Of a DNA stretch of 64,000 nucleotides, positions 46,816 to 59,100 are shown one piece after another (position 1 is the first letter of the stretch; every line of letters starts with the position of its first letter). Below the pieces are notes generated by a model. The model had not been told where the DNA came from and did no database searches. It saw only the letters and a list, made by a program, of their open reading frames with translations. Both the position numbers and the translations under genes were made by a program. The stretch is from Monodelphis domestica (taxonomy: Eukaryota > Chordata > Mammalia > Didelphimorphia > Didelphidae), in contig NC_077232.1 of assembly GCF_027887165.1 (NCBI RefSeq), forward strand, positions 2,311,162-2,375,161. The letters run 5' to 3'.

Positions 46816-48980
46816 CACAACAAGGCGTTTGGGGCTGAATTCCAGGTAGGTTTTCCGGAGTCCGCTAGACCTTAGAGTCCCCCATGGCATAAGAAATGCC
46901 CAGCTCTTCCCATCCCACCCCACAAAAAATGAGGAATCCACATCAGGGTAAGCTGTGGGTGACTGATTTTCAGTAAATCCTTTTAACTGTGAGGCTGGGG
47001 CATGGGGCAGAGATAGATCCTGGAAGGAAGACCACCCGGAGGGAACCATCTCAGTCTGTGTTTTCTGCCTGGACAAAGCTAGGGCTAGTCCCAAGATGAG
47101 ACTTCTTTGGAATGGTGACTATTCTCTTTCTTGGTGCTTCTCCCATCTTTCCCCAATCCCCAGAGCTGCCAGGAGAGCCCCTCCAGAAAGGAACAGGTCC
47201 CAGGGTCTCAGCCCACAGTTGTGAAGCCCCCACTGGTGCCGTTCCCCTCCTGCCTCTGCCATGGATGCCCAGTTCAGAGTCCAGAGACCCAGGCAAAATC
47301 CGAAGGGATGGGATGCTTTGGGGACAGTCGGAGGGTCCTGGGAATTGGGGGAAATGGCTGGTGATAGAAGGAGCATCCCAAGGATCCAGAGCAGCCATTG
47401 GCATTAGTCAGATGTGGAGGGATCCTTATCGTACAGGGTTCCACCTCGGAGTCTCCTACATCCCTTTGGGGAAGGGTCGATTCTCACTCTGAAGCCAGCT
47501 CTGGGCTGATCAGGAGTTTAGCCTCCATCCCAGAACGGGGCCCTGAATGTGTGTCTCCTACTTGATAGGCAGTCACACAGCTGCCCAGCCCGGCACAGCC
47601 CGCTGAGTCCCACAGCAGTGTCTGAGCTCATCCCCTCATTTTCTGACTGACGGCTTTGTGCTGGACAAGGTCGACCATCCCAGCAACAAGACCATCTGCC
47701 TCCATTTCAAGGATAAAAATGAAGTAAAGCAAACTTACTGTGAAAACTTCAGGGAAGTGGGGATCGCCGGCTCAGCTGCAGAGACCTGGATCTGCCCGGG
47801 AAGAGGACTCTCAGCCCTGACGTTGGGTCAGAAGGTACCTGGGTTCTCTGGTCTGGGATCAGAACCACTCTTCTTGCCTCCTTCCAATTCTCTCCTTCAT
47901 ATGGCGGTCACCCCAGAACAGAGAAATGTCTAATTCATCTCCAGCCCCAGTACCTGGGATTTTCCAAGCCTGACGACCCAGACTCCTTAAGGCTCTTTAA
48001 TATCCGGCCAAGACCCTGAGCACTGATTGGCTGATGGCACCCAACTTCTTCAGCTCAGCAGAAAATGGCCAATGACTTTCTCCCCCCAGTCTCTGTTTAC
48101 CTTTCCCCAGCACAGAGAGGGATTTCTCAATGTTTTTCCTTCTTTGTAAGTGGTAAGAGTCAATCCAAAGCTTCTTGGTCCATTATCCCAGACTAATTAC
48201 ATTCATGAAACATTGCTCCATCTGCAGCCTCCTAGATCTCTCACTTCCTGATGGCTCAGTTTCTCCTAAAGGTATTAGGAATTCCCTCTGGGACGAGAGC
48301 TCTGGTCTCTTCAAAAGATCCAAGATTCTGTGGACCAAGGAGCCGCTATATCCTTTCATCACTGAGCGGTGGGTACGTGTGGTTAAGCGGATGGGGTCTG
48401 AAAATGAGTTTTCAATTTCTGGACCAAAGCTGAAACCACAAGAACCACAGACGGGCTCGCAGGCAAGGGTGGAGCACTCAGGAAACCAGTTGGTCAAAAT
48501 GCATTTGCTGAAAGGGTTTCAGAGAAGAGGCCGGGAGGCCTGGGCCTCTGTAGACTGACCAAGGACAACAGAGGTACTAGCTCGAGGTTGGGTAGGAGGA
48601 AGTTCGAAAAGCAGATGAGATAAAATACAGGAAGAAAGAACTAAGAGACCAAAGCAAAGCCATGGTTTCCAAGGCCTCTAAGACAGCGTGCAAAAGGCAG
48701 GCAACAAGCCAGTTGGACGAGTGATGCTAACTCTGGGAGAGAAGTGAAACCTTATGAGTAACTCTGAGATTCGGGAGAGTGAAGCCCGTCAGGGGAATAT
48801 GGCGCCAGGACGGTGGCTAGTACTCAAAAAGAGCGGCCTCGTCCTCACTCAGATTGGCAGCTCCCAGGGCCAAGGCATGTCTCTGGCAGAAATGGGCATA
48901 TCAAAAAGTCCAGCTCAGTCCAGCTCCAGAACATGTCAAAGAAGGTTGGGTGAAAGAGATTCCCCTATACGCAAAAGGCT
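46816..48980. other. Intergenic, GC-richer, one possible orphan exon
   Basis: No named gene. A frame at 47658-47933 encodes a non-repetitive peptide of 91 residues with a possible GT donor at 47837; it is listed under findings. Other frames of up to 127 codons lie opposite each other on both strands. Confidence 0.4.
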
Positions 48981-49385
48981 TTAAAAGACTGTCTTGTCTG
49001 CCCTTGGACCCAGTCATGGCACTGCTGGGTTTGTACCCCAAAGAGCTCATAAGGAAAAAGACTTGTACAAGAATATTCATAGATGCACTCTTTGTGGTGG
49101 CCAAAAATTGGAAAACGAGGGGATGCCCATCAATTGGGGAATGGCTGAACACATTGTGGTATCTGTTGGTGATGGAATACTATTGTGCTCAAAGGAATGA
49201 TGAACTGGAGGGACTCCATGTGAACTGGGACAGCCTCTAGGAAGTGATGCAGAGTGAAAGGAGCAGAAGCAGGAGAACATTGTACACAGAGACAGATACA
49301 TTGTGGCACTATCCAGTGTAGTGGACTTTACTACTAGTAAATGGAATGATCCAGGACAATCCTGAGGGACTTAAGAGAAAGAACT
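48981..49385 (+). mobile_element. LINE-1 ORF2 end fragment
   Basis: Part of the ORF2 end ('[20 protein letters not shown]', then the 'SIGEWLNTLWYLLVMEYYC' region) and the first bases of the 3' UTR. Truncated at both sides, no tail. Confidence 0.85.
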
Positions 49386-49439
49386 GTGAGAGGAATCCCC
49401 AGATAGCAAAGGAGATCTTAGCCTTCTCTGCAACGTGAG

Positions 49440-49570
49440 TGCTAGAGGATTGCCTGGGGGCCCAGGGACTGAAGGGACTTGCCCTGGGTCACTGTGGGGG
49501 GTCAGGAGGTGTCCAAAGTAAGGATCAAATCCACACTCTTCCACCTCAGGACAGTTGGGTTGTAGGAAAC
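49440..49570 (-). mobile_element. MIR-like SINE, antisense
   Basis: 'gggacttgccctgggtcact', 'gtaaggatcaaatccaca' follow a reversed MIR/CORE head. Diverged. Confidence 0.5.
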
Positions 49571-50600
49571 CCTCTGAAGGGTGACAAGGAAGGTCATTGT
49601 GCCAGCAAATTTCAGACCATCCCAACCAATCTGGGAGCCTCCTTGCGCAGGTGAGACCTACAGCAGTCACTTCCTCCTCATTTTCAGGCCAAACCAGGCT
49701 TCTCCATGGCGCTGGCCCAGGCTCAAAGGGTGTGGGTTGAGTGAACGCTGAAGAGGTGAGGGCTCTGATCGCTTTCAGCCCCTCCAATTCTAAATGAAGG
49801 GTCCTTGACCCTCTGATCCTTTGTCCCAAGAGAAGAGGGACTTCTGAGGGAACTGAGGTGCACATGGGAATGAATGGATACCTGAATAAATGGCTCCTAA
49901 TTAAGCACTTATGATGCCAGTAGGAAAGTGAGACACCCGAGAGTGTGCATACTCTCAAGGGGGTCAGCAGTCTTTGGGGATGACTGGGAGGCAGAGGGTG
50001 ACGCACCCTCCTTTGGGCCAGGTAACTGGCTGCTGGGGAGGTGAGGGCTGTACCTCCTGCATGAGGGTGGGGGGTGCCAGGGCCAGTGGTTGGTGTAGGG
50101 ATGGGTGGAGCCCTGGCCATGTGGGCCTCACGGCACTGGTGGGGGGGCAGTCGATGTCAGGAAGGGCAAGGGCTGAGCCTGGGACGATGGCTTCATGGCC
50201 GAGGCTGGTAGTGGAGCAGGAGAGAGGGCAGCATCGCTGGTCCCAGAGGAGACCCTGAGCTGTGTCCAGCTGTCTGTTGGCAGGTGTGTGTGCTGGGGAC
50301 GGGGTGACATTTTGTCCCAACTGACAGCATTTCTCATGTATGCTCTATGTTCCTGACACTAGTGCTAGGAGCCGGAGACGCAGATCCAAAAGGGATAAAC
50401 AGGTCGGCCCTCAAAGAGCTGCAGATCAGACAAGGAGATGTCAGAGAGGTCCTGCCAAGTCCGAGGTTGCACAAGTGCTCCTGGCTTGATGGTGCCGTGA
50501 GAGCGTGAGAATGGGAGAAGAGATTCTTCACTTCCCATCTGTATGTCCTGTCCCTGGCACAGTGCTCAGTGCTTGGCACAAAGGAAGCCTTTTTAAGAAA
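49571..50600. other. Intergenic, nothing firm
   Basis: GC-rich unique sequence. A weak antisense L2/L3-type tail may lie at 50325-50460 ('tgacactagtgctagg', 'cctcaaagagctgcagatca'). Mirrored open frames on both strands reflect composition. Confidence 0.35.
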
Positions 50601-50602
50601 GC

Positions 50603-50725
50603 TTTTTCATTCATTCATTCATTCATTCATTCATTCATTCATTCATCCCTTTATTTAATCATTCCACTATTTATTCACTCAATCATTTACTCATTCATTC
50701 CACCATTCGTTTGTTCATCCATTCC
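50603..50725. repeat. (ATTC)n microsatellite
   Basis: About ten clean ATTC units to 50645, then a degraded tail of related units. Confidence 0.93.
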
Positions 50726-50989
50726 TCCTCCGTGGTGAGACTTGCCCCTTCCTGTTCCTTCCTTTAGGAGATCCACCGCCATCGCCAGGATCTTTCAGCT
50801 CCCGGGGACCGAGCAGAGCAAAGCTCTGGGCAACCTGAGGCGGATTCTCCACCTTACGGGCAGCGAGATGGCACAGCCTCTCTTCACCCACCTTGGACAC
50901 TCACCGGCTGTGACCATGGCCACTGAGGACGGACCATGTAGCTCAGCATGGTGCCAGGCATGGAGGAGGGGCTCAGTAAATGCCAGCTG

Positions 50990-51215
50990 AGGGGACAAAC
51001 ACTTATGAACCACCTTCTGTGAGTCAAAGTGCTTTACCAATATGGTGCCATTTGAGCTTCACCACAGCCCTGGGAAGTAGGTGCTGTTATCCCCATTTTG
51101 TAGGTGAAGAATTGAGGCAGAGGTGAAGCAACTTGCCCCGTCTCACATCTAGGAAGTGTCTGAGGCTGGATTTGAACTCAGAGCTTCCTGATTCCAAGCC
51201 CAGCACTCTCCTTGA
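50990..51215 (-). mobile_element. MIR-type SINE, antisense
   Basis: 'gctgttatccccattttgta', 'gtgaagaattgaggcagag', 'ggctggatttgaactcagag', near full length. Confidence 0.85.
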
Positions 51216-52204
51216 CTGTCACCCTCATGGTCGCTGAAGGGCCACCACTCTACCCACGGAGCCTCCAAAATGCCAACCACTTCCTCAATGATCTAAAACT
51301 CTCCAGGGTGAATTGTGAGCGTGTGGGCTGCAGCCTCCCTTAGGTGGCCGGGGTCCGCCTCTCCCTCCCCTCACGGATGCCATCACTGAGTTTAGAATGC
51401 CAAGTTCTCTGTGCCAGAGCCCTGGGGAAGAGGCCCCGACACCCGGCGCCAAAGAGCGGATTCCAAGGAGGAGAGAAGCCGACCCCGTGCTGATGGCTCT
51501 GGGGAGGGAAGGAGCCTCCCCGAGGTTCAGCCAGAAAACCTGCTCCTCCGGGTGGCATGTAGGACTTGGGGGGGATGGGGTGGAGGCGGCCCAAGCAAAG
51601 GGACCCTCGTACCTCCCCCCAGCTTTTCTCATTTCTCCACCTTCCTGCCAGGCTCCCGGGCAGCCTGCACCCTCCTCTCCATGCCTTGGGGCTTGAGAGG
51701 ACCCACAGGGACATCTGGCAATCTGGGGTCACCTCGTCAAGGCTCCTAAAGCTCAGAGCGTCCCCCTGACTCCCCAGAAGGCAACAGGCAACTGGCCCCC
51801 CACTACCTGCCAGGATTCCTTTCCCCAGAGGCTGCTGACCGCTCTATCCAGGCTTTTCAGGGGCCGGGGAGGAGGGGCAGGGCCTGGCCATGCCAGGCAA
51901 CCTTTCAGCAGTCAGTCAGTCAGTCATGAACATCTCTCACAGGCCTCCTCCAGGCCAGGCCTTCGGATGGATGCTGATTTGGGTAACGTCTGAGGACACA
52001 GACCGGGCATTTCCATATTGGCCGGCCCAGCCCTGAAGGCCTGGAACGAGAGTCCCCTGATCGACCCAGAAGCCCAGAAGGCGCGGCACCAGGGGCAGCT
52101 TCAACTGTGCCCGGTCGGGGGCAGAGCCAGGAGAGACTCCCGAGAGGCCAGAAAATGGCTTTTCCCCCCATTAGCCTAGAATTGCTCTAAGAAATTGGTC
52201 AAGG
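51216..52204. other. Intergenic between MIR and minisatellite
   Basis: GC-rich. Frames of up to 130 codons overlap on both strands without domains. I see no conserved gene. Confidence 0.4.
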
Positions 52205-52975
52205 GATGTGGGATGTCCATGGGGCATTGAGGGCATCAGGGGCATTGAGGGCACCAGGGGCATCAAGGGCATCAGAGGCATTGAGGGCACCAGGGGAATC
52301 AAGGGCATCGGGGGCACTGAGGGGACTGGGGGCACTGAGGGCATCAGGGGCATTGAGGGCATGGGGCACTGAGGGCACCAAGGGCATTGGGGGCACCAAG
52401 GGCATCAAGGGCATCAGAGGCATTGAGGGCACCAGGGGAATCAAGGGCATCGGGGGCACTGAGGGGACTGGGGGCACTGAGGGCATCAGGGGCATTGAGG
52501 GCACCGAGGGCATCAGAGGCATTGAGGGCACCAGGGGAATCAAGGGCATTGGGGGCACTGAGGGGACTGGGGGCACTGAGGGCATCAGGGGCATTGAGGG
52601 CATGGGACACTGAGGGCACCAGGGGCATTGAGGGCATGGGACACTGAGGGCACCAGGGGCATTGAGGGCACCAGGGGAATCAAGGGCATTGGGGGCACTG
52701 AGGGGACTGGGGGCACTGAGGGCATCAGGGGCATTGAGGGCACCGAGGGCATCAAGGGCATCAGAGGCATTGAGGGCACCAGGGGAATCAAGGGCATCGG
52801 GGGCACTGAGGGGACTGGGGGCACTGAGGGCATCAGGGGCATTGAGGGCACCAGGGGCATTGGAGGCACCAAGAGAATCGGGGGCACCAAGGGCACCGGG
52901 GGCATTGAGGGGACCAGGGGCACTAAGGGCACTGAGGGCACCAGGGGTACGGAGGGCACCGAGGGCAGGGCACAT
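52205..52975. repeat. 9-bp minisatellite with higher-order units
   Basis: About 85 copies of a nonamer of the type GGGCAYYRR (GGGCATTGA, GGGCACCAG, GGGCATCAG, GGGCACTGA) arranged in longer blocks. The rare variant GGGAATCAA recurs at 52294, 52436, 52535, 52675 and 52783. Because 9 is a multiple of 3, most frames stay open on both strands, giving tripeptide-repeat frames such as a 258-codon one on the minus strand. I regard these as non-coding. Confidence 0.95.
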
Positions 52976-53004
52976 CCCTGCACAGCTTAGGAGAACAGGA
53001 AAGA

Positions 53005-53010
53005 TTTATT
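53005..53010 (-). terminator. NADSYN1: NADSYN1 poly(A) signal
   Basis: AATAAA on the minus strand, 169 bases after the stop codon. Cleavage would fall at about 52980-52995, right at the edge of the 9-bp minisatellite. Confidence 0.75.
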
Positions 53011-53178
53011 TTAATTTCTAACAGTTTGGGTAAAGAATCAGAGCCCAGAGATTGCAGAAAGCCAGGTGCCCGGAGGCCGCGTGCCCTGTGGCGGGAGAAG
53101 AGAGGGGGGCAAGGCTGGAGGGCGGGCACGTGCCCGCGCCGGGATCACCGATGCTGCCGGGGCCTCCAGCCGTGTCCG

Positions 53179-56100
53179 TCAGTCCAGCTGATCGAAATCG
53201 TCCTCCCCCTCGAAGCTTTCGATTCTCACCACCTGCAAGGAATCGGGGAGAATTCTGGGCGCGGCATCGATCGCCGCTTCCACGCCACGGGACGAGGCCC
53301 CCCCTCAGCCGGGGGGGCAGAGCTCGGCCTTGAGCGGGGGGTCAAGCGAGGCGTCCGAGGCCCAAAATGTGTGGAGGAATCGCGGCCCGCCTTCCCTGGG
53401 CACGTAAGTGACCTCCCTCGTGGCTAAGACCCAGAGAAGGGGTTGGGACAAGGATACCAGCGCGCCCATCCTAAAGATGGGGAAACCGAGGCTCACTAGT
53501 CCAGCCAAGACACACAGAGGCCCCGAGGCCGCCCTCCCCTTCCGGGCCCTCCATTACAGCTTGACCCACGGATCTGATTGTGCCAGGAGGGGGCCCCGAC
53601 TCTCAGAACGCCCCCCCATTGGACCTGCCCCGAGTTCAAATCCTCCCTCAGACACTTCCCAGGTCCAGGGTGAACCGCTGTCTCCCAGGCTGTAAAGTGG
53701 GGGAACCACTGCGCCCCCTTGTGGTCAGATACAGGAATGACCTGAGAAAGCATCTGGGCAGAAGCTGGGAAAGGCCTGCTGGGGGGTCACACGTGGGGGA
53801 ACAACGTGCCCCTCCCGCCCCCCCCCCCCGCCCCCGAGGTCCTGAGCCGAGCGCCAGCCGAGGCCGGCCGGGCGGCTCACCTGCTGGTCGATGCAGCGGA
53901 ACTGCCAGGGCCAGCTGGACGGGTAGAGGAAGGGCCGCAGGTCGAAGCGGTTGTCGTCGGGGCTGTAGTTCTCGGCGTGGTAGGAGGGCGTCAGGATGGT
54001 CATCTTGTGCCGGTTCAGCGCGTACATCCGGAAGAAGAACTTCACCTTCTCGGCCACCTGCGGGCGGAGCCGGGCCGCCTGAGAGGCCACCGGAGGGGGC
54101 CGAGGAGCCCCCGCACAGACCCCCCCCCTGGCCCCCCCCCCGGCCCTCCCGGCCCCCCTCGGCCCCCCAGCCCCCCCCGGCCCCCTCAGCCCCCCTCGGC
54201 CCCCGGCTGTCCCCCCGGGTGAGGGACTGGCCCAGGGTCTCTGCGCGCACCTGCCGGGGGGTGCAGGTCTCCTTCCACATGTTGAGGAGTTTGCAGAACA
54301 TGCTGTAGGGCCCGGTGCGGCCCATCTTCCTCAGCCGCCCGTACACCGAGAGCTCCTTGTACGTCATCCCCATGTCCTCCTGCAGGAACCAGGGCCTGCC
54401 TTTACTGGCCAGGGCTGGCCGAGGGCCTGGGTTCGAATTCCGCCACCCGCCCCAACCCCACAGCCCGGCTGGGGTCAAGACAAAGCCGGGACCCCGAGTA
54501 GTCCCGTGAGTCCCCGCAGAGGGGATGCTCCCGGCCCTGGGTTCAAGTCCCGCCTCGGCCCCTCCCTCGCTGTGCCTTTAGGCTGGTCTAGACCTGGACC
54601 TCCTTCTCTGCCTCTTTTTCTTTCTCAGACCCTCCGGACTGTGGGTCTTCAGAGACCGAGGATCGCCTCCGAGGGCCGAGACTCCGCCCCTCCCAGCCCC
54701 TCCCCCCCCACTGCAGGCCTCGCTGACTGCTGCGAACCCAGAGAGGCGGAAGTCCTGGGTTCTGATCCAGTGAGACCCTCCCTAGCTGGGGCCTGCCGGG
54801 CCGGGGAACAGACACTCAATGTCAGGGTGCCGAGGGCTTCGCCCCCAGAACCGGCCCAGGCTACGGCTTGGCCCATTTCACAGATGAGAAACCCGAGGCC
54901 AGAGACGGCGAGAGGCCAGACCCCGGGAACCCCGGCTGGCCAGTGAGCGTCCGAGGCAGAATTCACACTCGGGTCTCCCCTCCTCCGGCCCCTGCCCTGC
55001 CCCCCTCCCCCCAGGCTCGGTACCTCATCGGTCTGCGCCAGCTGCCCTTCGGCCAAGGGCTCCAGCTCGGCGGTGGCCGGAGCAGACACGATGCTGCAAG
55101 GGAAGGGCCGGGCGTGAGCGGCTGCGGAGCCCCCCGTGTGCCCGCCAGGGGCGCCTCCCCAACCCGACCCACCGGGCCAGGCCCTGGGCAGCACTGAGGT
55201 CCCTCCTGGAGGGCCTCCCGGAGGAGGGGGTTCTGGGTCTCGAGGGTCCAGCAGAGACCTCAGACCGGGCTGGGAGGAGTGAGCGTCGCCCAAGGCTGGA
55301 GCTGGGCACGAGGGCCGGCAGAGGGGCCTGCTGGTCGCCCTTGCTGGGGGCCAGGGGAAGCCCCTCTGGTCTCAGGCCCCCCCTCAGTCCCCCCCCCGTC
55401 TCAGGCCCCCCTTAAAGCACCACCCCCCGTCTCAGGCCCCCATCTGGCCTCAGCCCCCCCTCAGGCCCCGCCCTGGTCTCAGCCCCCCCTCAGGCGCCCT
55501 TAGCCGGCCCCCCTCCCCCCGGCTCTACAAACCACCAGGCCACGGTGCCCCCCCCCCGAGTTTTCAAGGGCTCCCCAGGGCTTGCTGGCGGGGGACGGGA
55601 GCCTCGAACGCCAGGCTCGGGGAGGGCCGGCCCACCTGCGCAGGGAGATGAGGTGGAGGCGCTCGATGCAGTACTGGATGAAGTTCCTCAGGTCCGTCTT
55701 GCTGATGCCCCCGATGGGGTTGATGTCGGCGCTGGAGCAGTCGTACTTGGTCAGGTAACCCCGGAGGCTGCGGGCAGAGAGGAGGCCTGTTCCAGGAGGG
55801 GCGGCAGGCCGCGGGGGCGCTGGGGGGCTCCTGCACTGACCGGAGGCCCTCCTGGGCAGAAAAGGTGGCTCCAGGGTAGGGAGAAGCAGCTCTCGCCCTC
55901 TGGGCCTCTAAGAGAGAGTCTAAACATCCCCCTGGCACAGGCAGAGCCCCGGCTCATGCACGGCGGCACCTCTTGGACCCAGCCTCCCCCTCTGGGCCTC
56001 TAAGAGAGGCCGAGCGTCCCCCTGGCACAGGCCCGGGTGGCACCCTAACACGCCCCCGGCACGTACCTTTCATCCACGTTGGTGGAGCCGAGCACGAGGA

Positions 56101-59100
56101 GGCCCCCTCGCATCCCCCGAGCCCAGAAGCTCAGCTGGGCGAAAAGGTAGGCAAAGACCATCCTGACCCTCGCCTGCGAAGGAGGGCAGAGGAGGAGAAG
56201 CGTGTTGGTGGGGGCGCCGGGGGCGCCTCTGACCGGGTGTGAGAAAGCCCGGCCCCTTGGGGAGGGGGGACGTGGCACCCAGCCCCCCGGGCACCTCGGG
56301 CAACACCAACCCAGCAGCTGGCACCAGGAGTCTCTCGCTTCTGCCCACCAGTCCCGGCCACCCTGCCCTGGCACAGCCTGTGGCCTTGAGCCATGTGCCC
56401 GGGCAGGTCCCTCCCCTTTGGGGCCCTGAGGTTTCCCTGTGGGTGCCCGCCGCTGCCCCATCCTGGGTCCAAATGCACAAGAATGGCAGCGTGGCCTCCC
56501 TCTCTGGGTCAGTCAACAAACCTTGCCCGTGGCTGCCCGCTGGCTCTGGGCTGCGACCGCCCATGCAGGAAGCCTCCCCGACCCCTAAGGCTGCCCCTGC
56601 CCGCTGCCGTCGTGGCACTGAGCCTGGAGCCTGGCACACGGCGGGCACTGAAGTCTCCTGACCCCTCGTGGCATCGTCCCTGCCAGCACCAACCCCTGCT
56701 GTCTCCCCGTCGCCCGCAAACCTACCAGGGCCCTGGCCGAGGAGGCCGAGCGGCCCCCGGACCGCTGCCCACAGAGGGCACACGGGGCTGCTGAGGGAGA
56801 AACGGAGGCCGGCTTCCCCCGGGGGGGGGGGGGTGCCCAGACTCCTCCTTCCACCCCCAGCCAACAGGGGGGAGGAGCGTCTGGTCAACCGACAGGTGAG
56901 TGGCCGCCACGGCTCACCCTCCTCATGACCGCAATAAAAGGCGGCTGCGCCTCCCGGGGCTGCCAGCTGGAGCCCCTGCCAATGCCAGGCCCCATGCCAG
57001 GCCCTGTGCCAGGCCCCGTGCCAGGCCCCGGGGTTTCCCAGGACGATCCCACAAGAGAGGGTGGGGCAGGACCTCTGCTCGAAGGTAGGATGGGAGGTGT
57101 CCAGCCCCCACCCCGAAGGAACCCCCCAAAGAGCCCCCCATGAGACACCAGCACCCCCGGCCGGACCCACCTGCACGTTCTGCAGCGCCAGGTCCTCCCG
57201 GTTGCTGCCTCCATGGACCAAGAACTGCGGCATCTTCCCGGTCACGATGCGGAAGATGTCGATGATGGCTTTGACCACCCCGTCAATGTTGAGGTTGATG
57301 TGGTAGCTGCGGGCGAGGCCCAGGGAGACTCGAGCCGGCCCCAGACCCCGCCGGGGCGCCCACAGAGGAGCAAACCGAGGCCAGCCCCAGGCCCAAGTCC
57401 CGGGAAGAGGCCCTGGGCAAGGGGCAAAGCCCCGGAGTCTGGGCCGATCCCAAAGGGCAGGAGGAGGCCCCCTTGGACAGAAAGTGGGGCAGGAAACAGC
57501 CCCCCAGAAGCCGGTGAGCCCCCCAAGCCCCAGATTCCTTAGTCCTGGCCCCCCAGGCCCAGCCCAGATCCTCCAAGCCCCAGATTCCTTAGTCCTGGCC
57601 CCCCAGGCCCAGCCCCCCAAGCCCCAGATCCTCCAAGCCTGGCCCCCCAAGCCCCAGATTCCTTAGTCCTGGCCCCCCAATCCCAGCCCCCCAAGCCCCA
57701 GATCCTCCAAGCCTGGCCCCCCAAGCCCCAGATTCCTTGGCCCTGGCTCCCCCAGTCCTGGCCCCCCAATCCCAGCCCCCCAAGCCCCAGATTTCTTGGT
57801 CCTGGCCCCCCAGGCCTAGCCCCCCAAGCCCCAGGTCCTCCAAGCCTGGACCCCCAAGCCCCAGATTCCTTGGTCCTGGCCCCCCAATCCCAGCCCCCCA
57901 AGCCCCAGATTCCTCAGTCCTGGCCCCCCAGGCCCAGCCCCCCAAGCCCCAGATCCTCCAAGCCTGGCCCCCCAAGCCCCAGATCCTCCAAGCCTGGCCC
58001 CCCAATCCCAGCTCCCCAAGCCCCAGATTTCTTGGCCCTGGCTCCCCCAGTCCTGGCCCCCCAAGCCCCAGATTCCTTAGTCCTGGCCCCCCAATCCCAG
58101 CCCCCCAAGCCCCAGATTTCTTGGCCCTGGCTCCCCCAGTCCTGGCCCCCCCAAGCCCCAGATCCTCCAAGCCTGGCCCCCCAAGCCCCAGATTTCTTGG
58201 CCCTGGCTCCCCCAGTCCTGGTCCCCCAATCCCAGCCCCCCAAGCCCCAGATTTCTTGGTCCTGGCTCCCCCAGTCCTGGCCCCCCAATCCCAGCCCCCC
58301 AAGCCCCAGATTTCTTGGTCCTGGCTCCCCCAGTCCTGGTCCCCCAATCCCAGCCCCCCAAGCCCCAGATTTCTTGGTCCTGGCTCCCCCAGTCCTGGCC
58401 CCCCAATCCCAGCCCCCCAAGCCCCAGATTTCTTGGTCCTGGCTCCCCCAGTCCTGGCCCCCCAATCCCAGCCCCCCAAGCCCCAGATTTCTTGGCCCTG
58501 GCTCCCCCAGTCCTGACCCCCCAAGCCTGCCCCCCCGGCCCAGCCCACCTTCCGATCTGCTCAGCCAGCTCCTTGGCCCGGTTGTACGTGTCCTTGGAGG
58601 AGTTCTGCGTGGCCATGTAGCACGTGGTCAGCAGGTGGCCGCACAGCTTCTGGGGGTCCTGGGGGATGTAGTCGTCGCGGTTTAAGATCCTCTGGATGTC
58701 GGCCAGAACCTCCTTATCTGCAAACAGGCCGGGAGCCGAGCTCAGCCAGACACACAGACGCCACCTCGCCCACAGCGCTCGGTCTCCCCGCCACAGCTCT
58801 GGGCCCGGGTCCCCAGGGGCAAATGGCCAGGGATGGGGCGGCCGGACTAAGCTGGGCAGACTCGGCCCAAGGCAGCTCGGGGCACGGGGAAGGAGCTGGG
58901 CCCAGAGTTAGGCAGACCTGAGTTCAAATCCAGACTCTGCCATGACTCTGGGCGCCCACTGCCTGCCTCAGTTTCCTCCTCTGTAAAATGGCAGCTGAGG
59001 CCCTGCTGTTAAGTCAATATCAGATAATAAACCAGGAGCCGCAATAAAACCTTCCACATAAAGGACGCAAACGCTGGATCTACAGAAAGGGCAGCTGCTG

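Noticed and set aside
52199-52975. 258-codon minus-strand frame of proline/alanine/leucine tripeptide repeats
   Set aside because: It lies wholly in the 9-bp minisatellite; frames are open on both strands and there is no splice or start context.
56070-57650. 526-codon minus-strand frame
   Set aside because: It runs through two real NADSYN1 exons and the introns between them in a GC-rich region; the splice sites and alignment with the known protein show the true exons.
57589-58548. 319-codon minus-strand frame rich in Gly, Trp and Leu (and similar frames on both strands)
   Set aside because: Comes from the 59-bp minisatellite in an intron of NADSYN1. Several frames lack stops because the unit lacks them.
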